Source of the DNA: Actibacterium lipolyticum
GTDB lineage: Bacteria; Pseudomonadota; Alphaproteobacteria; Rhodobacterales; Rhodobacteraceae
Length of the DNA: 64,000 nucleotides
Assembly: GCF_900184935.1 (NCBI RefSeq)
Contig: NZ_FXYE01000001.1
Span: 186,001-250,000 of the forward strand
Reading direction: 5' to 3'
Part shown: piece by piece, positions 26,870 through 36,425 of the stretch
Position numbering within the stretch: position 1 is the first letter of the stretch
Layout of the letters: every line of letters starts with the position of its first letter
Program-made: the position numbers and the translations under genes
Notes under the pieces: generated by a model
Seen by the model: the letters and a program-made list of their open reading frames with translations, nothing else
The model's database searches: none
Told to the model about the DNA's origin: nothing

Positions 26870-28680
26870 TACTTGCTGTCCGTCTTGGGTTTCTTGCGGA
26901 ACCCGGACACGATGTTGCCGATGATGTCAGGCTTGTACCCTTGGCTGCGCATGATCAGGTACTGCTGCGTGAACGTGATCGTGTTGTTCGCGATCCAGTA
27001 CAGCACCAGGCCAGATGCAAAGCTGCCCAGCATGAACATGAACACCCACGGCATCCAGGCAAAGATCATCGCCTGTGCCGGATCTGTGGGCGCAGGGTTC
27101 AGTTTCTGCTGCAAGTACATCGAGATGCCAAGGAAGATCGGCAAGATGCCCAGCGACAGGATTTGCAGGATGCCAAGATCTGGCACGGCAAATGGCAGAA
27201 GCCCAAACAGGTTGAAGATCGACGATGGGTCCGGCGCGGAAAGGTCGCGAATCCAGCCCAGCCACGGCGCGTGCCGCAGTTCGATCGTTACAAAGATCAC
27301 CTTATAGAGCGAGAAGAAGATCGGGATCTGCAGAAGGATCGGCAAACAGCCCGAAGCTGGGTTCACTTTTTCCTTCTTATAAAGCGCCATCATTTCCTGC
27401 TGGAGCTTCTGGCGATCTTCGCCCGCTTTCTCTTTGATCTTCTCCATCTGCGGCTGAAGCTCTTTCATCTTCGCCATAGAGACGTAGGACTTATATGCCA
27501 GCGGGAACAGAAGTGCCTTGATCAACAGGGTCAGTGCGATGATCGACCAGCCCATGTTGCCAATCAGGCCATTCAGCCAGTGCAGAACCGCGAAGATCGG
27601 CTTGGTCAGGAAGAAGAACCAACCCCAGTCAATGGAATCGATGAACCGATAGATGCCGGCCTTGTTCTCATAATCGCGAATTTCTTCCCATTCCTTCGCA
27701 CCGGCAAACAGCATTGTGTCTGCTTGGGCGGATGCGCCGGGCTCTACCGCGATGACGGGTAGGCGGGATTCGACCTGATAGATGTCAGCCTGTGCCACAT
27801 ATTTTGCTACCGATGTGAACGATTGGCCGGGGGCGGGGATAAGCGTGGTCATCCAGTATTTGTCGGTAAAACCGATCCAGCCGTTTGTTTCTACCTGTGC
27901 GACTTCGGCACGGGCACCTTCGCGTTCAACAAAGGTCATATCGGGCATGTCGCCGTATGAGATTTCTTCAAGTTCCTTGTCGGACTGGCGCACAACGCCT
28001 TCGTGCAGGATGAAGAACTTTGTCTGCTCTGGCTCGCCATGGCGGGCAACGATGCCATAGGGGGCCAACCGAACCGCCGCGCCGGTGTTGTTCTTAACCG
28101 ATTGCGTGACAGAGAACATATAGTTCTGGTCGATCGAAATCTTACGGTTGAAGACCAAGCCATTGCCGTTGTCCCACGCCAAGACGATTGGCGTTTCAAC
28201 GGTCAGGTCTTTGCCTTCTGCCAAGGACCATTCGGTTTGAGGGCCAGGAACCGCGTCATTTGCCAGATCACCAGCGGGTGCCCAGCCATACAATGCGTAA
28301 TAGGGGCGATCGCTGCCAACGGGGGCGAGCAAGTTCACAGTAGGCGAGTCAGGCTCTTGTGTTTCTTGGTAATCGCTTAGGGCCAGCGTATCGATCCGGC
28401 CGCCCAGCAAAGAAATGGAACCTGACAGGCGTGGGGTTTTCACCGCTACGCGTGGTGCGTCTGCGGCAGGTTTTGCAAGTGCCGCAGTTGATGCCGCGCC
28501 ATCGGTCGCGCCAATAACAGGAGAGGGCGGTGTCGGCGCAATGCCGTTCGTCGCCCCAACCGTCATCTGATCTTGCGGGATTTGTGCTGGTTCCTCTGGC
28601 GGGAAAAGGATGAACCAAACGAGGATCACCAAAAAGCTAAGCGCCGTTGCGAGGATGAGATTTTTGTTCTGATCGTCCAT
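26869..28680 (-). CDS. yidC: membrane protein insertase YidC
   Basis: It inserts and folds inner-membrane proteins alone or with SecYEG. The start at 28680 (MDDQNKNLILATALSFLVILVWFILFP) is the classic Gram-negative YidC N-terminus. The 603-residue product has one N-terminal membrane segment, a large periplasmic beta domain and the C-terminal five-helix Oxa1 domain (GNMGWSIIALTLLIKALLFPL; SGCLPILLQIPIFFSLYKV). It lies in the conserved rpmH-rnpA-yidD-yidC neighbourhood, interrupted by ttcA and an EAL gene. Confidence 0.97.
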   Translation of the reverse strand: MDDQNKNLILATALSFLVILVWFILFPPEEPAQIPQDQMTVGATNGIAPTPPSPVIGATDGAASTAALAKPAADAPRVAVKTPRLSGSISLLGGRIDTLALSDYQETQEPDSPTVNLLAPVGSDRPYYALYGWAPAGDLANDAVPGPQTEWSLAEGKDLTVETPIVLAWDNGNGLVFNRKISIDQNYMFSVTQSVKNNTGAAVRLAPYGIVARHGEPEQTKFFILHEGVVRQSDKELEEISYGDMPDMTFVEREGARAEVAQVETNGWIGFTDKYWMTTLIPAPGQSFTSVAKYVAQADIYQVESRLPVIAVEPGASAQADTMLFAGAKEWEEIRDYENKAGIYRFIDSIDWGWFFFLTKPIFAVLHWLNGLIGNMGWSIIALTLLIKALLFPLAYKSYVSMAKMKELQPQMEKIKEKAGEDRQKLQQEMMALYKKEKVNPASGCLPILLQIPIFFSLYKVIFVTIELRHAPWLGWIRDLSAPDPSSIFNLFGLLPFAVPDLGILQILSLGILPIFLGISMYLQQKLNPAPTDPAQAMIFAWMPWVFMFMLGSFASGLVLYWIANNTITFTQQYLIMRSQGYKPDIIGNIVSGFRKKPKTDSK

Positions 28681-28770
28681 TCGTGGCCGCCATCCGTCCT
28701 TTTGAAGGTGATGGAGGTTCAACAGAAGGCCGCACCGAAGGTCAAGCGCTTTTCCCCCCACAGGCCAAGG

Positions 28771-30306
28771 TTACCCGGTATGGCGGCCCAGACTTGCCGT
28801 TTGAGCCAGCTTTTCGCCGTGTTTTTGGATCCAGGCGATCGTATCTTCGAATGGCATCGGGCGTGCGATGCCGAACCCTTGAACATGGCCACAGCCCAGT
28901 TGCGAAAGCATTGCATGCTCTCCGACGGTTTCGACGCCTTCGGCGATGGTGGCTAGGTTCAGCCGTTCGGCCATCGTCAGAATTGCGGCCACCATGTCTT
29001 GTTGCGCGCGATCCTGATCCAGCCGCGCCACGAAAGAGCGATCAATCTTCAGTCGTGCGATATCAAACCGGCGGATCGAAGCGAAAGACGCCTGACCGGT
29101 GCCGAAATCATCCAGATCAACGCCGCAGCCCAACGCCGAAAGTGCGGCGATGTTGCGCGACACCATCCCGTCAGATGCCCCTGCGACGACGGTTTCCAAG
29201 ACTTCGATGGTCAGGCGGTCTGGCGTCAGGTCGAACCTGTCCAACTCCCACTCTATCTTGTCGACCAGTTTGGGGTTGCGCAGTTCCGCACTGGAAAAGT
29301 TCACTCCGACCGAGGGAACAGTCAGCCCCGCACGGTCCCAGCTTCGCAGGGCGGAAAAAGCGTTGAACAAGATTTCTTCAGTCAGACGCTCTGACAGGCC
29401 GCATTGTTCAATCGTTCCCAGAAACTGATCCGGTGGAATCAGGCCCCGTTGCGGATGACGCCAGCGTGCCAGAGCCTCAAAACCGGACACTTTTCCAGTG
29501 TCGGTGCACAGCTGGGGTTGAAACCATGAAACGATCTGTCCGGTTTCCAACGCGTGCGAAATTTCACCTGAAAGATCGCTGTCTACCGCGACATGAGCCT
29601 TCATGTCCGGCGAAAATGACCGGATCGTGCCGGGGCCAGTTTGCTGGGCTTCGTGTAACGCGGTCTCCGCGGAAGCCAAGATCGCTTCGCCATCCACGGT
29701 TGATCCGCGCCCTGAAATGCAGAAACCGATAGAACAGCTTAGATAAACAGAGGTCGCGTCAATGCTGATCGGCTCTTTCACAGCATCCTGAAGCCGCCCG
29801 GATATTTGCAGTAGCGTTTCAAGATCCGCGCGGTGCATCGGTGCCAGCGCGATGGCAAGTGATGCGTGCCCAAGCCGCCCCACAACATCGCCGTTGCGCA
29901 GCGCGACCCCCAAACGTTCCGCGACACGTTCCAACGCCTTGTTCGCGGCTTGCGTGCCAAATTCGCCTTCAAGGTCATCCAAGCCTTCGATGGAAATGGC
30001 CAAAGATGCGGTTTGCTTGCCCGTTTTGGCGTATTCGGCTTGCGCGTCGGTCAGGGCGGTGACGATTGCGGGGCGCAGGCACAAACCGGTTTGGGCATCA
30101 GTGCTGCCAGACGTGTCGTCGGAAAAGCGTGTGATCGCGCCATAGGCTGCGCACAAAACCGGTGTAATGATCGCAGCGGTGACAAGCGCTGTTTCACCAA
30201 GGTGCCAGAACGCGGCAAGCAAGGTGCCCGGTAATATCGCAATGCCCACCGATGACATGAATGACGGGCGCAAGCGAAGCAGAGTTGGGCCGATGGCGCG
30301 GTTCAT
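28771..30306 (-). CDS. EAL-domain cyclic-di-GMP phosphodiesterase with degenerate GGDEF domain
   Basis: It probably hydrolyses cyclic di-GMP. The start at 30306 (MNRAIGPTLLRLRPS) has AAGGACG upstream and gives 511 residues; an ATG 13 codons earlier is in frame. Two N-terminal membrane segments lead to a GGDEF-like domain in which the signature is degenerate (GRLGHASLA), so cyclase activity is unlikely. The EAL domain keeps FEALARWRHP, IEVLET, LDDFGTG, KIDRSFV, AEGVET and the final QGFGIARPMPFE, so the metal- and substrate-binding residues appear intact. Confidence 0.92.
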   Translation of the reverse strand: MNRAIGPTLLRLRPSFMSSVGIAILPGTLLAAFWHLGETALVTAAIITPVLCAAYGAITRFSDDTSGSTDAQTGLCLRPAIVTALTDAQAEYAKTGKQTASLAISIEGLDDLEGEFGTQAANKALERVAERLGVALRNGDVVGRLGHASLAIALAPMHRADLETLLQISGRLQDAVKEPISIDATSVYLSCSIGFCISGRGSTVDGEAILASAETALHEAQQTGPGTIRSFSPDMKAHVAVDSDLSGEISHALETGQIVSWFQPQLCTDTGKVSGFEALARWRHPQRGLIPPDQFLGTIEQCGLSERLTEEILFNAFSALRSWDRAGLTVPSVGVNFSSAELRNPKLVDKIEWELDRFDLTPDRLTIEVLETVVAGASDGMVSRNIAALSALGCGVDLDDFGTGQASFASIRRFDIARLKIDRSFVARLDQDRAQQDMVAAILTMAERLNLATIAEGVETVGEHAMLSQLGCGHVQGFGIARPMPFEDTIAWIQKHGEKLAQTASLGRHTG

Positions 30307-30385
30307 TAGAAAAGCGTCCTTGTCTGTTCCGAGGCAGGAGGCCACCGGTTCAGAAGGACGCTAAGAAGTTAAGGTCAGCGAAATG

Positions 30386-31255
30386 TTAACGTAGCTTCGG
30401 AATTTCAGACGTATTTTCAACAGTTTCTACATTTTCCCGTATCAGGCCCGCAAAATCGAACAGCTTTGGGTCAAGCAAGTGCGATGGCCGCGCGTTCATC
30501 AGGGACCGGAACATAACCTGACGGCGACCGGGGCTGTTTGCCTCCCAACCATCAAGGATCTGTTTGACCTGTTGGCGTTGAAGCCCATCCTGACTGCCGC
30601 ACAGGTCGCAGGGAATGATCGGGTAGTTCATGGAACGCGCGAATTTTTCACAATCGGCTTCGGCCACGTGGGCGAGGGGGCGATAGACGAACAAGTCGCC
30701 CTCTTCATTCACCAGTTTCGGGGGCATGGTGGCAAGCCGCCCGCCGTGGAACAGGTTCATGAAAAACGTTTCAAGGATGTCATCGCGGTGGTGGCCCAGC
30801 ACGACCGCGCTGCAGCCTTCTTCGCGGGCGATACGGTACAGGTTGCCACGGCGCAGGCGTGAACACAGCGCACAATAGGTCCGCCCTTGGGGGACCTTAT
30901 CCTTCACAATCGAATAGGTGTCTTGATATTCGATCCGGTGCGGGACCTGCATCTTTTCCAAAAATGCCGGAAGCACGGTGGCCGGGAAATTGGGCTGCCC
31001 TTGGTCAAGGTTGCAGGCCAGCAGGTCAACCGGCAAAAGCCCGCGCCATTTCAATTCGTACAAAACCGCAAGCAGGGTATAGCTGTCTTTACCGCCCGAA
31101 AGGCAGACAAGCCAACGCGCGCCGCGTTCGATCATGCCGTATTGTTCGATCGCTTCACGCGTGTAGCGCACGATGCGCTTGCGAAGCTTTTTGAACTCGG
31201 TCGTCGAGGGCGCGCCGTGGAACAGCGGGTGAATTTCGTCTGTATCGTCAAGCAT
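30386..31255 (-). CDS. ttcA: tRNA 2-thiocytidine biosynthesis protein TtcA
   Basis: It makes 2-thiocytidine at position 32 of tRNA using ATP and an Fe-S cluster. The start at 31255 ([16 protein letters not shown]) is preferred to an in-frame ATG 27 codons upstream. The 289-residue product has the PP-loop SGGKDS at 53-58, [10 protein letters not shown] with two cysteines, [16 protein letters not shown] and a C-terminal PCDLCG with two more cysteines. Confidence 0.96.
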   Translation of the reverse strand: MLDDTDEIHPLFHGAPSTTEFKKLRKRIVRYTREAIEQYGMIERGARWLVCLSGGKDSYTLLAVLYELKWRGLLPVDLLACNLDQGQPNFPATVLPAFLEKMQVPHRIEYQDTYSIVKDKVPQGRTYCALCSRLRRGNLYRIAREEGCSAVVLGHHRDDILETFFMNLFHGGRLATMPPKLVNEEGDLFVYRPLAHVAEADCEKFARSMNYPIIPCDLCGSQDGLQRQQVKQILDGWEANSPGRRQVMFRSLMNARPSHLLDPKLFDFAGLIRENVETVENTSEIPKLR

Positions 31256-31332
31256 GTCTGAACGGCTCTGACCAAAATGCGCGGGCTGCGCCCGCAAGTG
31301 ATTGTGTATTTTACGTACCTGCCTGTCAGGGA

Positions 31333-31593
31333 TCAATCAGGCGATGGTGGCTGCGACGCGGATCGGGATTTGGGGTCTGGCACTGGATCATAGCCTGTGG
31401 AGCCGAAAGGATGGCATCGCAAGATGCGCCGGGCCGCCAGCCAGCCGCCTTTTATGCCACCGTGTTTTTCCAACGCTTCCAGCGCATAAGCCGAACATGT
31501 CGGCTGATAGCGGCAATTGTGCCCAACCCAAGCGGAAAACACAGCCCGATAGGCGCGTACGGGTAGGGAAAGAAGGAAGGCGAGGGGGCTCAA
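31333..31593 (-). CDS. yidD: membrane protein insertion efficiency factor YidD, TTG start
   Basis: A small membrane-associated protein that assists YidC. The 86-residue product has the signature [24 protein letters not shown] and [18 protein letters not shown], with three conserved cysteines. The family N-terminus ([15 protein letters not shown]) fixes the start as TTG at 31593, overlapping the rnpA stop (TTGA). The Ser/Pro-rich tail is variable. Confidence 0.94.
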   Translation of the reverse strand: MSPLAFLLSLPVRAYRAVFSAWVGHNCRYQPTCSAYALEALEKHGGIKGGWLAARRILRCHPFGSTGYDPVPDPKSRSASQPPSPD

Positions 31594-32012
31594 GTCTGAT
31601 TCCCGTGGATTTGCTTCAGGGCGCGGCGCAGGTCATTCTGAAGTTCAATATAGGGGCGCGTCGCGGTGGAGCCAGCGCGACCGATAAGCACATAATCCCA
31701 CCCCGGAACGCCATCCTGACGCAATATATCATGTGCAATCGCACGCAGGCGGCGTTTGGCGCGGTTGCGCGCGACGGCATTGCCCACCTTTTTGGAACAC
31801 GTGTATCCGATACGGATCGCGCTTGGCTGATCCTCATCAGCGCCGCGTTTGCGGGCCTGAAGGACAAAGCCCTTGGTCGCTTGCCGCTGGGCCCGCGCTG
31901 CGCGCAGAAAATCCGCCCGCTTGGTCAGGGTATGCAGACATGCGAAAACCGCCGGTGGGGTGTCCGCAGCGTTCGGCTGTTTGCCTGCCACGTTTACCTC
32001 CGGCGGTATCAT
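31590..32012 (-). CDS. rnpA: ribonuclease P protein component
   Basis: The protein subunit of RNase P that matures tRNA 5' ends. The 140-residue product has the N-terminal [15 protein letters not shown], the RNR signature in [14 protein letters not shown] and a basic C-terminal half. The first 28 residues before LTKRADF are an extension common in this order. It starts 24 bases after the rpmH stop with AGG upstream, and its TGA overlaps the yidD start. Confidence 0.95.
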   Translation of the reverse strand: MIPPEVNVAGKQPNAADTPPAVFACLHTLTKRADFLRAARAQRQATKGFVLQARKRGADEDQPSAIRIGYTCSKKVGNAVARNRAKRRLRAIAHDILRQDGVPGWDYVLIGRAGSTATRPYIELQNDLRRALKQIHGNQT

Positions 32013-32036
32013 GTGCCTAATGCCTTACGGCAGGGC

Positions 32037-32171
32037 TTATGCGCAGAGCGACTTCCGGCCCTTCGCACGACGTGCGTTAAGGATCTTGCGGCCGGCCTTG
32101 GTGGCCATACGCGCGCGGAAGCCGTGACGGCGCTTGCGAACAAGGTTGCTCGGTTGGAAAGTGCGTTTCAT
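32037..32171 (-). CDS. rpmH: 50S ribosomal protein L34
   Basis: A 44-residue, strongly basic large-subunit protein. The reading frame gives [20 protein letters not shown] at the start and [18 protein letters not shown] at the end, an unmistakable L34. It is first in the rpmH-rnpA-yidD group and is preceded by a promoter candidate about 60 bases upstream. Confidence 0.98.
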   Translation of the reverse strand: MKRTFQPSNLVRKRRHGFRARMATKAGRKILNARRAKGRKSLCA

Positions 32172-32240
32172 CGCTGTGGCTCCGTGTGGTCAGGCCCAAA
32201 CCCCGCATGGATTCGAGGGCCGTTAATGTTCGAAGCCCGT

Positions 32241-32269
32241 CCTTTAGGGGTAACCAACGGGTAAGTCAA
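32241..32269 (-). promoter_or_regulatory. candidate rpmH promoter
   Basis: On the minus strand, TTGACT (32264-32269), a 17-bp spacer and TAAAGG (32241-32246) would start transcription near 32234, about 60 nt before rpmH. The -35 element is good and the -10 element weak. Confidence 0.5.
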
Positions 32270-32460
32270 TTCGCAGTTAGCGGGTTTTCTGCAACAAATC
32301 GGCCATAAGTGCGCCGAACAACCGGGGCGATGTTACAGAAGACGCGAATTTGGCCCTAGTTCTGCAACATTGGATCACCCTAGATCAACCCGTTGTGAAT
32401 ACCCTGTCGCCCGCCGCCGAAGCACCGCATGTTAGGGCAAGACCTGAGGACAAGAGCGGA

Positions 32461-33207
32461 ATGGAAAAACCCCCAATGAGCGACGCGACAGAAACACCGG
32501 AAACGGGCGCTTTGCGCCATGTGCCCCTAATTGCGATTCTATTGGTCGCGATTGTTGGGGCGTTCACATTGCGGGATTATTTGTCTTTTGATGCGCTGGC
32601 CGAGCATCGCGAAGCGCTTATTGCGTTTCGGGACGCGCATTACCTGTTAACGGCGCTGGGCTTCATGGCGGTTTACATCCTTATCGTCGCCTTTTCGTTG
32701 CCCGGTGCCACGATCGCGACATTGACGGGTGGTTTCTTGTTCGGGCTGTTTCCAGGGGCCTTGCTGAACATCACCGGGGCAACAATCGGGGCTACGGCAA
32801 TTTTTCTGGCTGCGCGCTGGGGTATGGGCGCGAAACTGGCCGCCAAGATGGATGCCAGCGGTGGCATGGCCGGACATCTAAAGGACGCGATTCGCGAGAA
32901 TGAGCTTTCGGTTCTTTTCCTTATTCGCCTTGTCCCTGCGGTGCCTTTCGTTGTGGCAAATATTATTCCTGCGCTTGTTGGTGTTTCGCTGTCGCGTTTT
33001 GTGTTCACCACATTCTTCGGGATTATTCCGGGCGGTGTCGTCTACACATGGGTCGGCGCCGGGCTGGGAGAGGTATTCGCCCGCGGCGAAACGCCCAACC
33101 TTGGCATTATATTTGAGCCACAGATCCTTGGGCCGATCCTTGGGCTGTGTGCGCTGGCCGCCTTGCCGATCGTAATAAAGGCAATCCGCCGCAAAAAGGA
33201 TATCTAA
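32461..33207 (+). CDS. TVP38/TMEM64 (DedA-like) family membrane protein
   Basis: An inner-membrane protein of about 248 residues and six hydrophobic segments. The family core is visible: LPGATIATLTGGFLFGLFPG, the GATIGATAIFLAARWG re-entrant region, and LIRLVPAVPFVVANIIPAL followed by FFGIIPGGVVYTW. The start at 32461 is a choice; an ATG five codons later is also possible. The flavoprotein gene starts one base after its stop, a pairing seen widely in bacteria. Transport of a lipid or a small solute has been proposed for the family; the actual role is unknown. Confidence 0.88.
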   Translation: MEKPPMSDATETPETGALRHVPLIAILLVAIVGAFTLRDYLSFDALAEHREALIAFRDAHYLLTALGFMAVYILIVAFSLPGATIATLTGGFLFGLFPGALLNITGATIGATAIFLAARWGMGAKLAAKMDASGGMAGHLKDAIRENELSVLFLIRLVPAVPFVVANIIPALVGVSLSRFVFTTFFGIIPGGVVYTWVGAGLGEVFARGETPNLGIIFEPQILGPILGLCALAALPIVIKAIRRKKDI

Positions 33208-33208
33208 G

Positions 33209-34624
33209 ATGAACCGGATCAAGACAGACCTCTGCATCATTGGTGCGGGTTCCGCTGGGTTGTCGCTTGCTGCGGGTGCCGTGCAGATGGGTGCGACGAC
33301 CGTTCTTGTCGAAGGGCACAAGATGGGCGGCGATTGCCTGAACTATGGTTGCGTGCCGTCCAAGGCGCTGTTGGCCGCCGGGAAAAAGGCCCAAGCCATG
33401 CGTGATGCGGGTTTCGGCGTGACCGGTGTGGAGCCGACGGTGGATTATGCCGCCGCCAAGGATCACGTTGCGAAGGTCATTGCGACCATTGCGCCCCATG
33501 ACAGCGAAGAGCGGTTCGAAGGCTTGGGCGTGAACGTTATCCGCGAATACGGAGAGTTCATTTCCGAAACCGAGCTTCGCGCAGGCGATACGGTGATCGA
33601 AGCACGCCGGTTTGTGATTGCCACGGGATCGTCCCCTTTCGTGCCACCCATTCCGGGGATCGAAGGTGTTCCGCACCACACGAATGAAACCATCTTTGAT
33701 CTGCGTGAAAAGCCTGAACACCTGATCATTATCGGTGGTGGGCCAATCGGCATGGAGATGGCGCAGGCGCATCGGCGCCTAGGCTGCAAGGTCACAGTTA
33801 TCGAAGGTGCCAAGGCGCTGGGCAACGATGACCCGGAATTGGCTGCCGTCATTCTGGAAAACATCCGTGCAGAAGGTGTTGAGGTCGTTGAAGGTCAGCA
33901 AGCGGCGAAAATTTCGGGGGCCGAGGGCGCGATCACTGTGGAAACAGCGGATGGTACGGTTTTCACCGGCACCCATCTTTTGATGGCGGTTGGCCGCAAA
34001 CCTAATATCGACCGTCTGAAACTAAGCGCGGCTGGCGTTGAAACCACGCGGGCTGGGGTAAGCGTTGGCGCAGACATGCGTTCCACGAACCGGCGCATCT
34101 ATGCGATCGGGGATGTGGCGGGCGGGCTGCAGTTCACCCATGTTGCGGGGTATCATGCGGGCGTCGTCATACGCTCCATCCTGTTGGCGCTGCCTGCGAA
34201 GGCGCGGACCGATCACGTTCCTTGGGTCACTTATACTGACCCCGAATTGGCTCAAGTTGGGCTGACCGAAGCACAAGCCCGCGAAAAGCACGGTGATAAG
34301 CTGACCGTCGTGCGCTTTGATTACAGCGGGAATGACCGCGCGATTGCGACCGGTAAAACGGTGGGCCTTATTAAGGTGATGATCGTGAAAGGGAAGCCGG
34401 TTGGTGCCTCTATCGTGGGGGCGGAAGCCGGGGAATTGATTGGCATTTGGGCGCTGGCCATCGCAAATGGGCTGAAGATGAGCGCGATTGCCAACATGAT
34501 TGCGCCCTATCCGACCCTGGGGGAGGTTAACAAGCGTGCCGCGGGTGCCTATTTCTCTCCGAAGCTTTTTGATAACCCTTGGGTGAAACGGGCGGTTCGT
34601 ATCGTCCAAAAGGTATTACCCTGA
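33209..34624 (+). CDS. MerA-like FAD/NAD(P) disulfide oxidoreductase
   Basis: A class I pyridine-nucleotide-disulfide oxidoreductase of 471 residues. It has the FAD motif GAGSAG at 12-17, a redox-active C43-C48 pair in GGDCLNYGCVPSK, the NAD(P) motif IIGGGPIGMEMA and the FAD-site YAIGDVAGG. In the C-terminal dimer domain, the His-Glu active-site motif of lipoamide dehydrogenase (HxHPTxxE) is YPTLGE with Tyr in place of His, and MerA's C-terminal CC pair is absent. It is therefore neither a true mercuric reductase nor a lipoamide dehydrogenase. It is coupled to the TVP38 gene. Confidence 0.88.
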   Translation: MNRIKTDLCIIGAGSAGLSLAAGAVQMGATTVLVEGHKMGGDCLNYGCVPSKALLAAGKKAQAMRDAGFGVTGVEPTVDYAAAKDHVAKVIATIAPHDSEERFEGLGVNVIREYGEFISETELRAGDTVIEARRFVIATGSSPFVPPIPGIEGVPHHTNETIFDLREKPEHLIIIGGGPIGMEMAQAHRRLGCKVTVIEGAKALGNDDPELAAVILENIRAEGVEVVEGQQAAKISGAEGAITVETADGTVFTGTHLLMAVGRKPNIDRLKLSAAGVETTRAGVSVGADMRSTNRRIYAIGDVAGGLQFTHVAGYHAGVVIRSILLALPAKARTDHVPWVTYTDPELAQVGLTEAQAREKHGDKLTVVRFDYSGNDRAIATGKTVGLIKVMIVKGKPVGASIVGAEAGELIGIWALAIANGLKMSAIANMIAPYPTLGEVNKRAAGAYFSPKLFDNPWVKRAVRIVQKVLP

Positions 34625-34643
34625 TCCGCCTTTAGGGGGGCGT

Positions 34644-36050
34644 ATGGCTCTTAATTCTCTCTCCGGCCGGTTTTTGATGCTGACGATTGCTTTTGTCATG
34701 CTGGCCGAAGTGCTGATTTTTGTGCCGTCCATCGCACGCTTTCGCGAAGACTTTCTTTTGTCGCGGCTTGAACGTGCGCAAATCGCCTCTCTGGCGCTTT
34801 TGGCCGCTGAAGACATGCTTGATGAAGAGCTGGAGGCCGAGCTGCTGCAAAATGCGGGTGTGTTCAACGTCGTGCTGCGACGGGACCAGTCGCGCCAGCT
34901 TGTTCTATCTTCGCCAGTGCCCGGCCCGATCCAAAAAAGCTTTGACCTGCGCGACGCGACGCCATGGCAATTGATGCGCGATGCCGCCGCGCGGCTGATC
35001 GATACCGAAGACCGGATTATCCGGGTCATGGGGGATCCGGTAAAGGAAGCCGGGTCATTGATCGAAGTCACAATGGCCACTGCGCCCCTGCGGATGGCGA
35101 TGATTGATTATGGCCTGCGGATTCTGGCGTTGTCTGCGGTTATCTCTGTTATCACTGCGCTGATGCTGTTCCTTGCCGTGCGCCGCATTCTGGTGACGCC
35201 AATTAGGCGGGTGGTGGATGCAATGCAAAGCTATGCCTTCGCCCCTGAAGACGCCCGCCGGATTATCGTCCCCAGCTCCAGCGTGGCAGAACTGCGCGAG
35301 GCAGAGATCGCCCTGCAAACAATGGAAACTCAGCTTACCACCGCCCTGCGCCAGAAAGAGCGTTTGGCCCAGCTTGGCGGTGCCGTGGCAAAGATCAGCC
35401 ACGACCTGCGCAATATCCTAACCACGGCCCAACTGTTCGCCGACCGGATGGAGGGCAGCGAAGACCCCACCGTTAAACGCGCCGCGCCAAAGATCGTTGG
35501 CTCTATCTCGCGGGCAGTGAACCTGTGTGAAAACACGTTGGCCTTTGGTAAGGCCGAAGAACCCGCGCCCATGCTGAACCGCGTTGCCTTGGCCGTCATC
35601 ATCAACGAAGTGGTCGACAGCGAACGACTGGCCACCGTGGATCACGACATCAGCTTCAGCGAAGATGTGCCCGCCGGAATGGTTTTGCGCGCAGATAGTG
35701 AGCAGCTGTTCAGGGTCATTTCAAATCTGATCCGTAATGCGCGTCAGGCGATCGTCGCCAGTGGCAAGACGGGTGAAATCTGTATTCACGCCGACGAGGA
35801 CGCCCAAAACTGGACGATCCAGATCAGCGACACCGGGCCGGGCCTTCCGCCCAAGGCACGCGAACATCTGTTCCAGCCATTTCAAGGCGGCACACGCAAG
35901 GGCGGCACCGGCCTTGGCTTGGCGATTTCGGCTGAACTGATCCGCGGCCACGGCGGGCGACTAGAGCTGTTGGCGACGGGGGAAGAGGGGACAGTCTTTA
36001 AAATCACCCTGCCCAAGGAAGTGGACGACTTTGAAGAGGCCGCTCAGTAG
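34644..36050 (+). CDS. orphan sensor histidine kinase
   Basis: A 468-residue inner-membrane kinase with two membrane segments (about residues 10-30 and 155-177) enclosing a periplasmic sensor of roughly 125 residues. A HAMP-like linker follows, then the phosphoacceptor H253 in KISHDLRNIL, an N-box (RNARQAI), a G1 box (DTGPGLP) and a G2 box (GGTGLGLA). No response regulator lies next to it, so its partner must be elsewhere. It starts 19 bases after the flavoprotein gene and may belong to the same transcript. The stimulus is unknown. Confidence 0.92.
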   Translation: MALNSLSGRFLMLTIAFVMLAEVLIFVPSIARFREDFLLSRLERAQIASLALLAAEDMLDEELEAELLQNAGVFNVVLRRDQSRQLVLSSPVPGPIQKSFDLRDATPWQLMRDAAARLIDTEDRIIRVMGDPVKEAGSLIEVTMATAPLRMAMIDYGLRILALSAVISVITALMLFLAVRRILVTPIRRVVDAMQSYAFAPEDARRIIVPSSSVAELREAEIALQTMETQLTTALRQKERLAQLGGAVAKISHDLRNILTTAQLFADRMEGSEDPTVKRAAPKIVGSISRAVNLCENTLAFGKAEEPAPMLNRVALAVIINEVVDSERLATVDHDISFSEDVPAGMVLRADSEQLFRVISNLIRNARQAIVASGKTGEICIHADEDAQNWTIQISDTGPGLPPKAREHLFQPFQGGTRKGGTGLGLAISAELIRGHGGRLELLATGEEGTVFKITLPKEVDDFEEAAQ

Positions 36051-36125
36051 CGCCGCGTTTGCAAAGGGATTTCCTTACAAATTTCGCCCGTGTGAAAATT
36101 CCGAAAAAACTTGTCGCTTTCCTAC

Positions 36126-36154
36126 TTGCAAACCCCCAAGGTCACCGTTAAATC
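36126..36154 (+). promoter_or_regulatory. candidate promoter for tRNA-Arg
   Basis: TTGCAA (36126-36131), a 17-bp spacer and TAAATC (36149-36154) would start transcription about 3 nt before the mature 5' end of the tRNA. The match is moderate. Confidence 0.4.
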
Positions 36155-36164
36155 ACACCTCCAC

Positions 36165-36241
36165 GCGCTGGTAGCTCAGTTGGATAGAGTACTTGACTAC
36201 GAATCAAGGGGTCGGGGGTTCGAATCCTCCCCAGCGCGCCA
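36165..36241 (+). tRNA. tRNA-Arg (anticodon ACG)
   Basis: A complete 77-nt cloverleaf. The acceptor stem GCGCTGG (36165-36171) pairs with CCAGCGC (36231-36237), followed by discriminator G and an encoded CCA. The D-arm is GCTC..GAGT, the anticodon stem CTTGA/TCAAG holds a loop with ACG at 36199-36201, and the T-arm is GGGGGTTCGAATCCTCC. The A at position 34 would be edited to inosine to read CGU, CGC and CGA codons. It lies between the histidine kinase gene and the merR group; no duplicated 3' end suggesting an integration event was seen. Confidence 0.97.
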
Positions 36242-36425
36242 TTACCCTCTTTTCCCGGTTGTTATGTGTCTGTCTTCGGCCATTGAGCCAAGGCTTGCAT
36301 TGCTGCCGGATGACCCATCGATGCGGGCATTGGCCGTTTGCGCAGCAATTCTAAGAGGGCAATAAAGGGTGCGCGGGGCAGACCCTTCGTTCGATGCCGT
36401 CGAGCGAACGTCCGCAAAGTGATTG

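Noticed and set aside
31302-32264. 320-codon plus-strand frame over yidD, rnpA and rpmH
   Set aside because: The three minus-strand genes have clear family signatures and correct spacing, so this is a shadow frame.
33209-34624. True mercuric reductase, suggested by the C43-C48 motif
   Set aside because: It lacks the N-terminal metal-binding domain and the C-terminal cysteine pair, and no mer genes are adjacent.
36165-36241. tRNA-Arg as an integration (att) site
   Set aside because: No repeat of the tRNA 3' end, integrase or phage gene was found nearby.
36111-36365. ORF spanning the tRNA gene
   Set aside because: It is translated tRNA sequence and flank; the cloverleaf is complete and explains the region.
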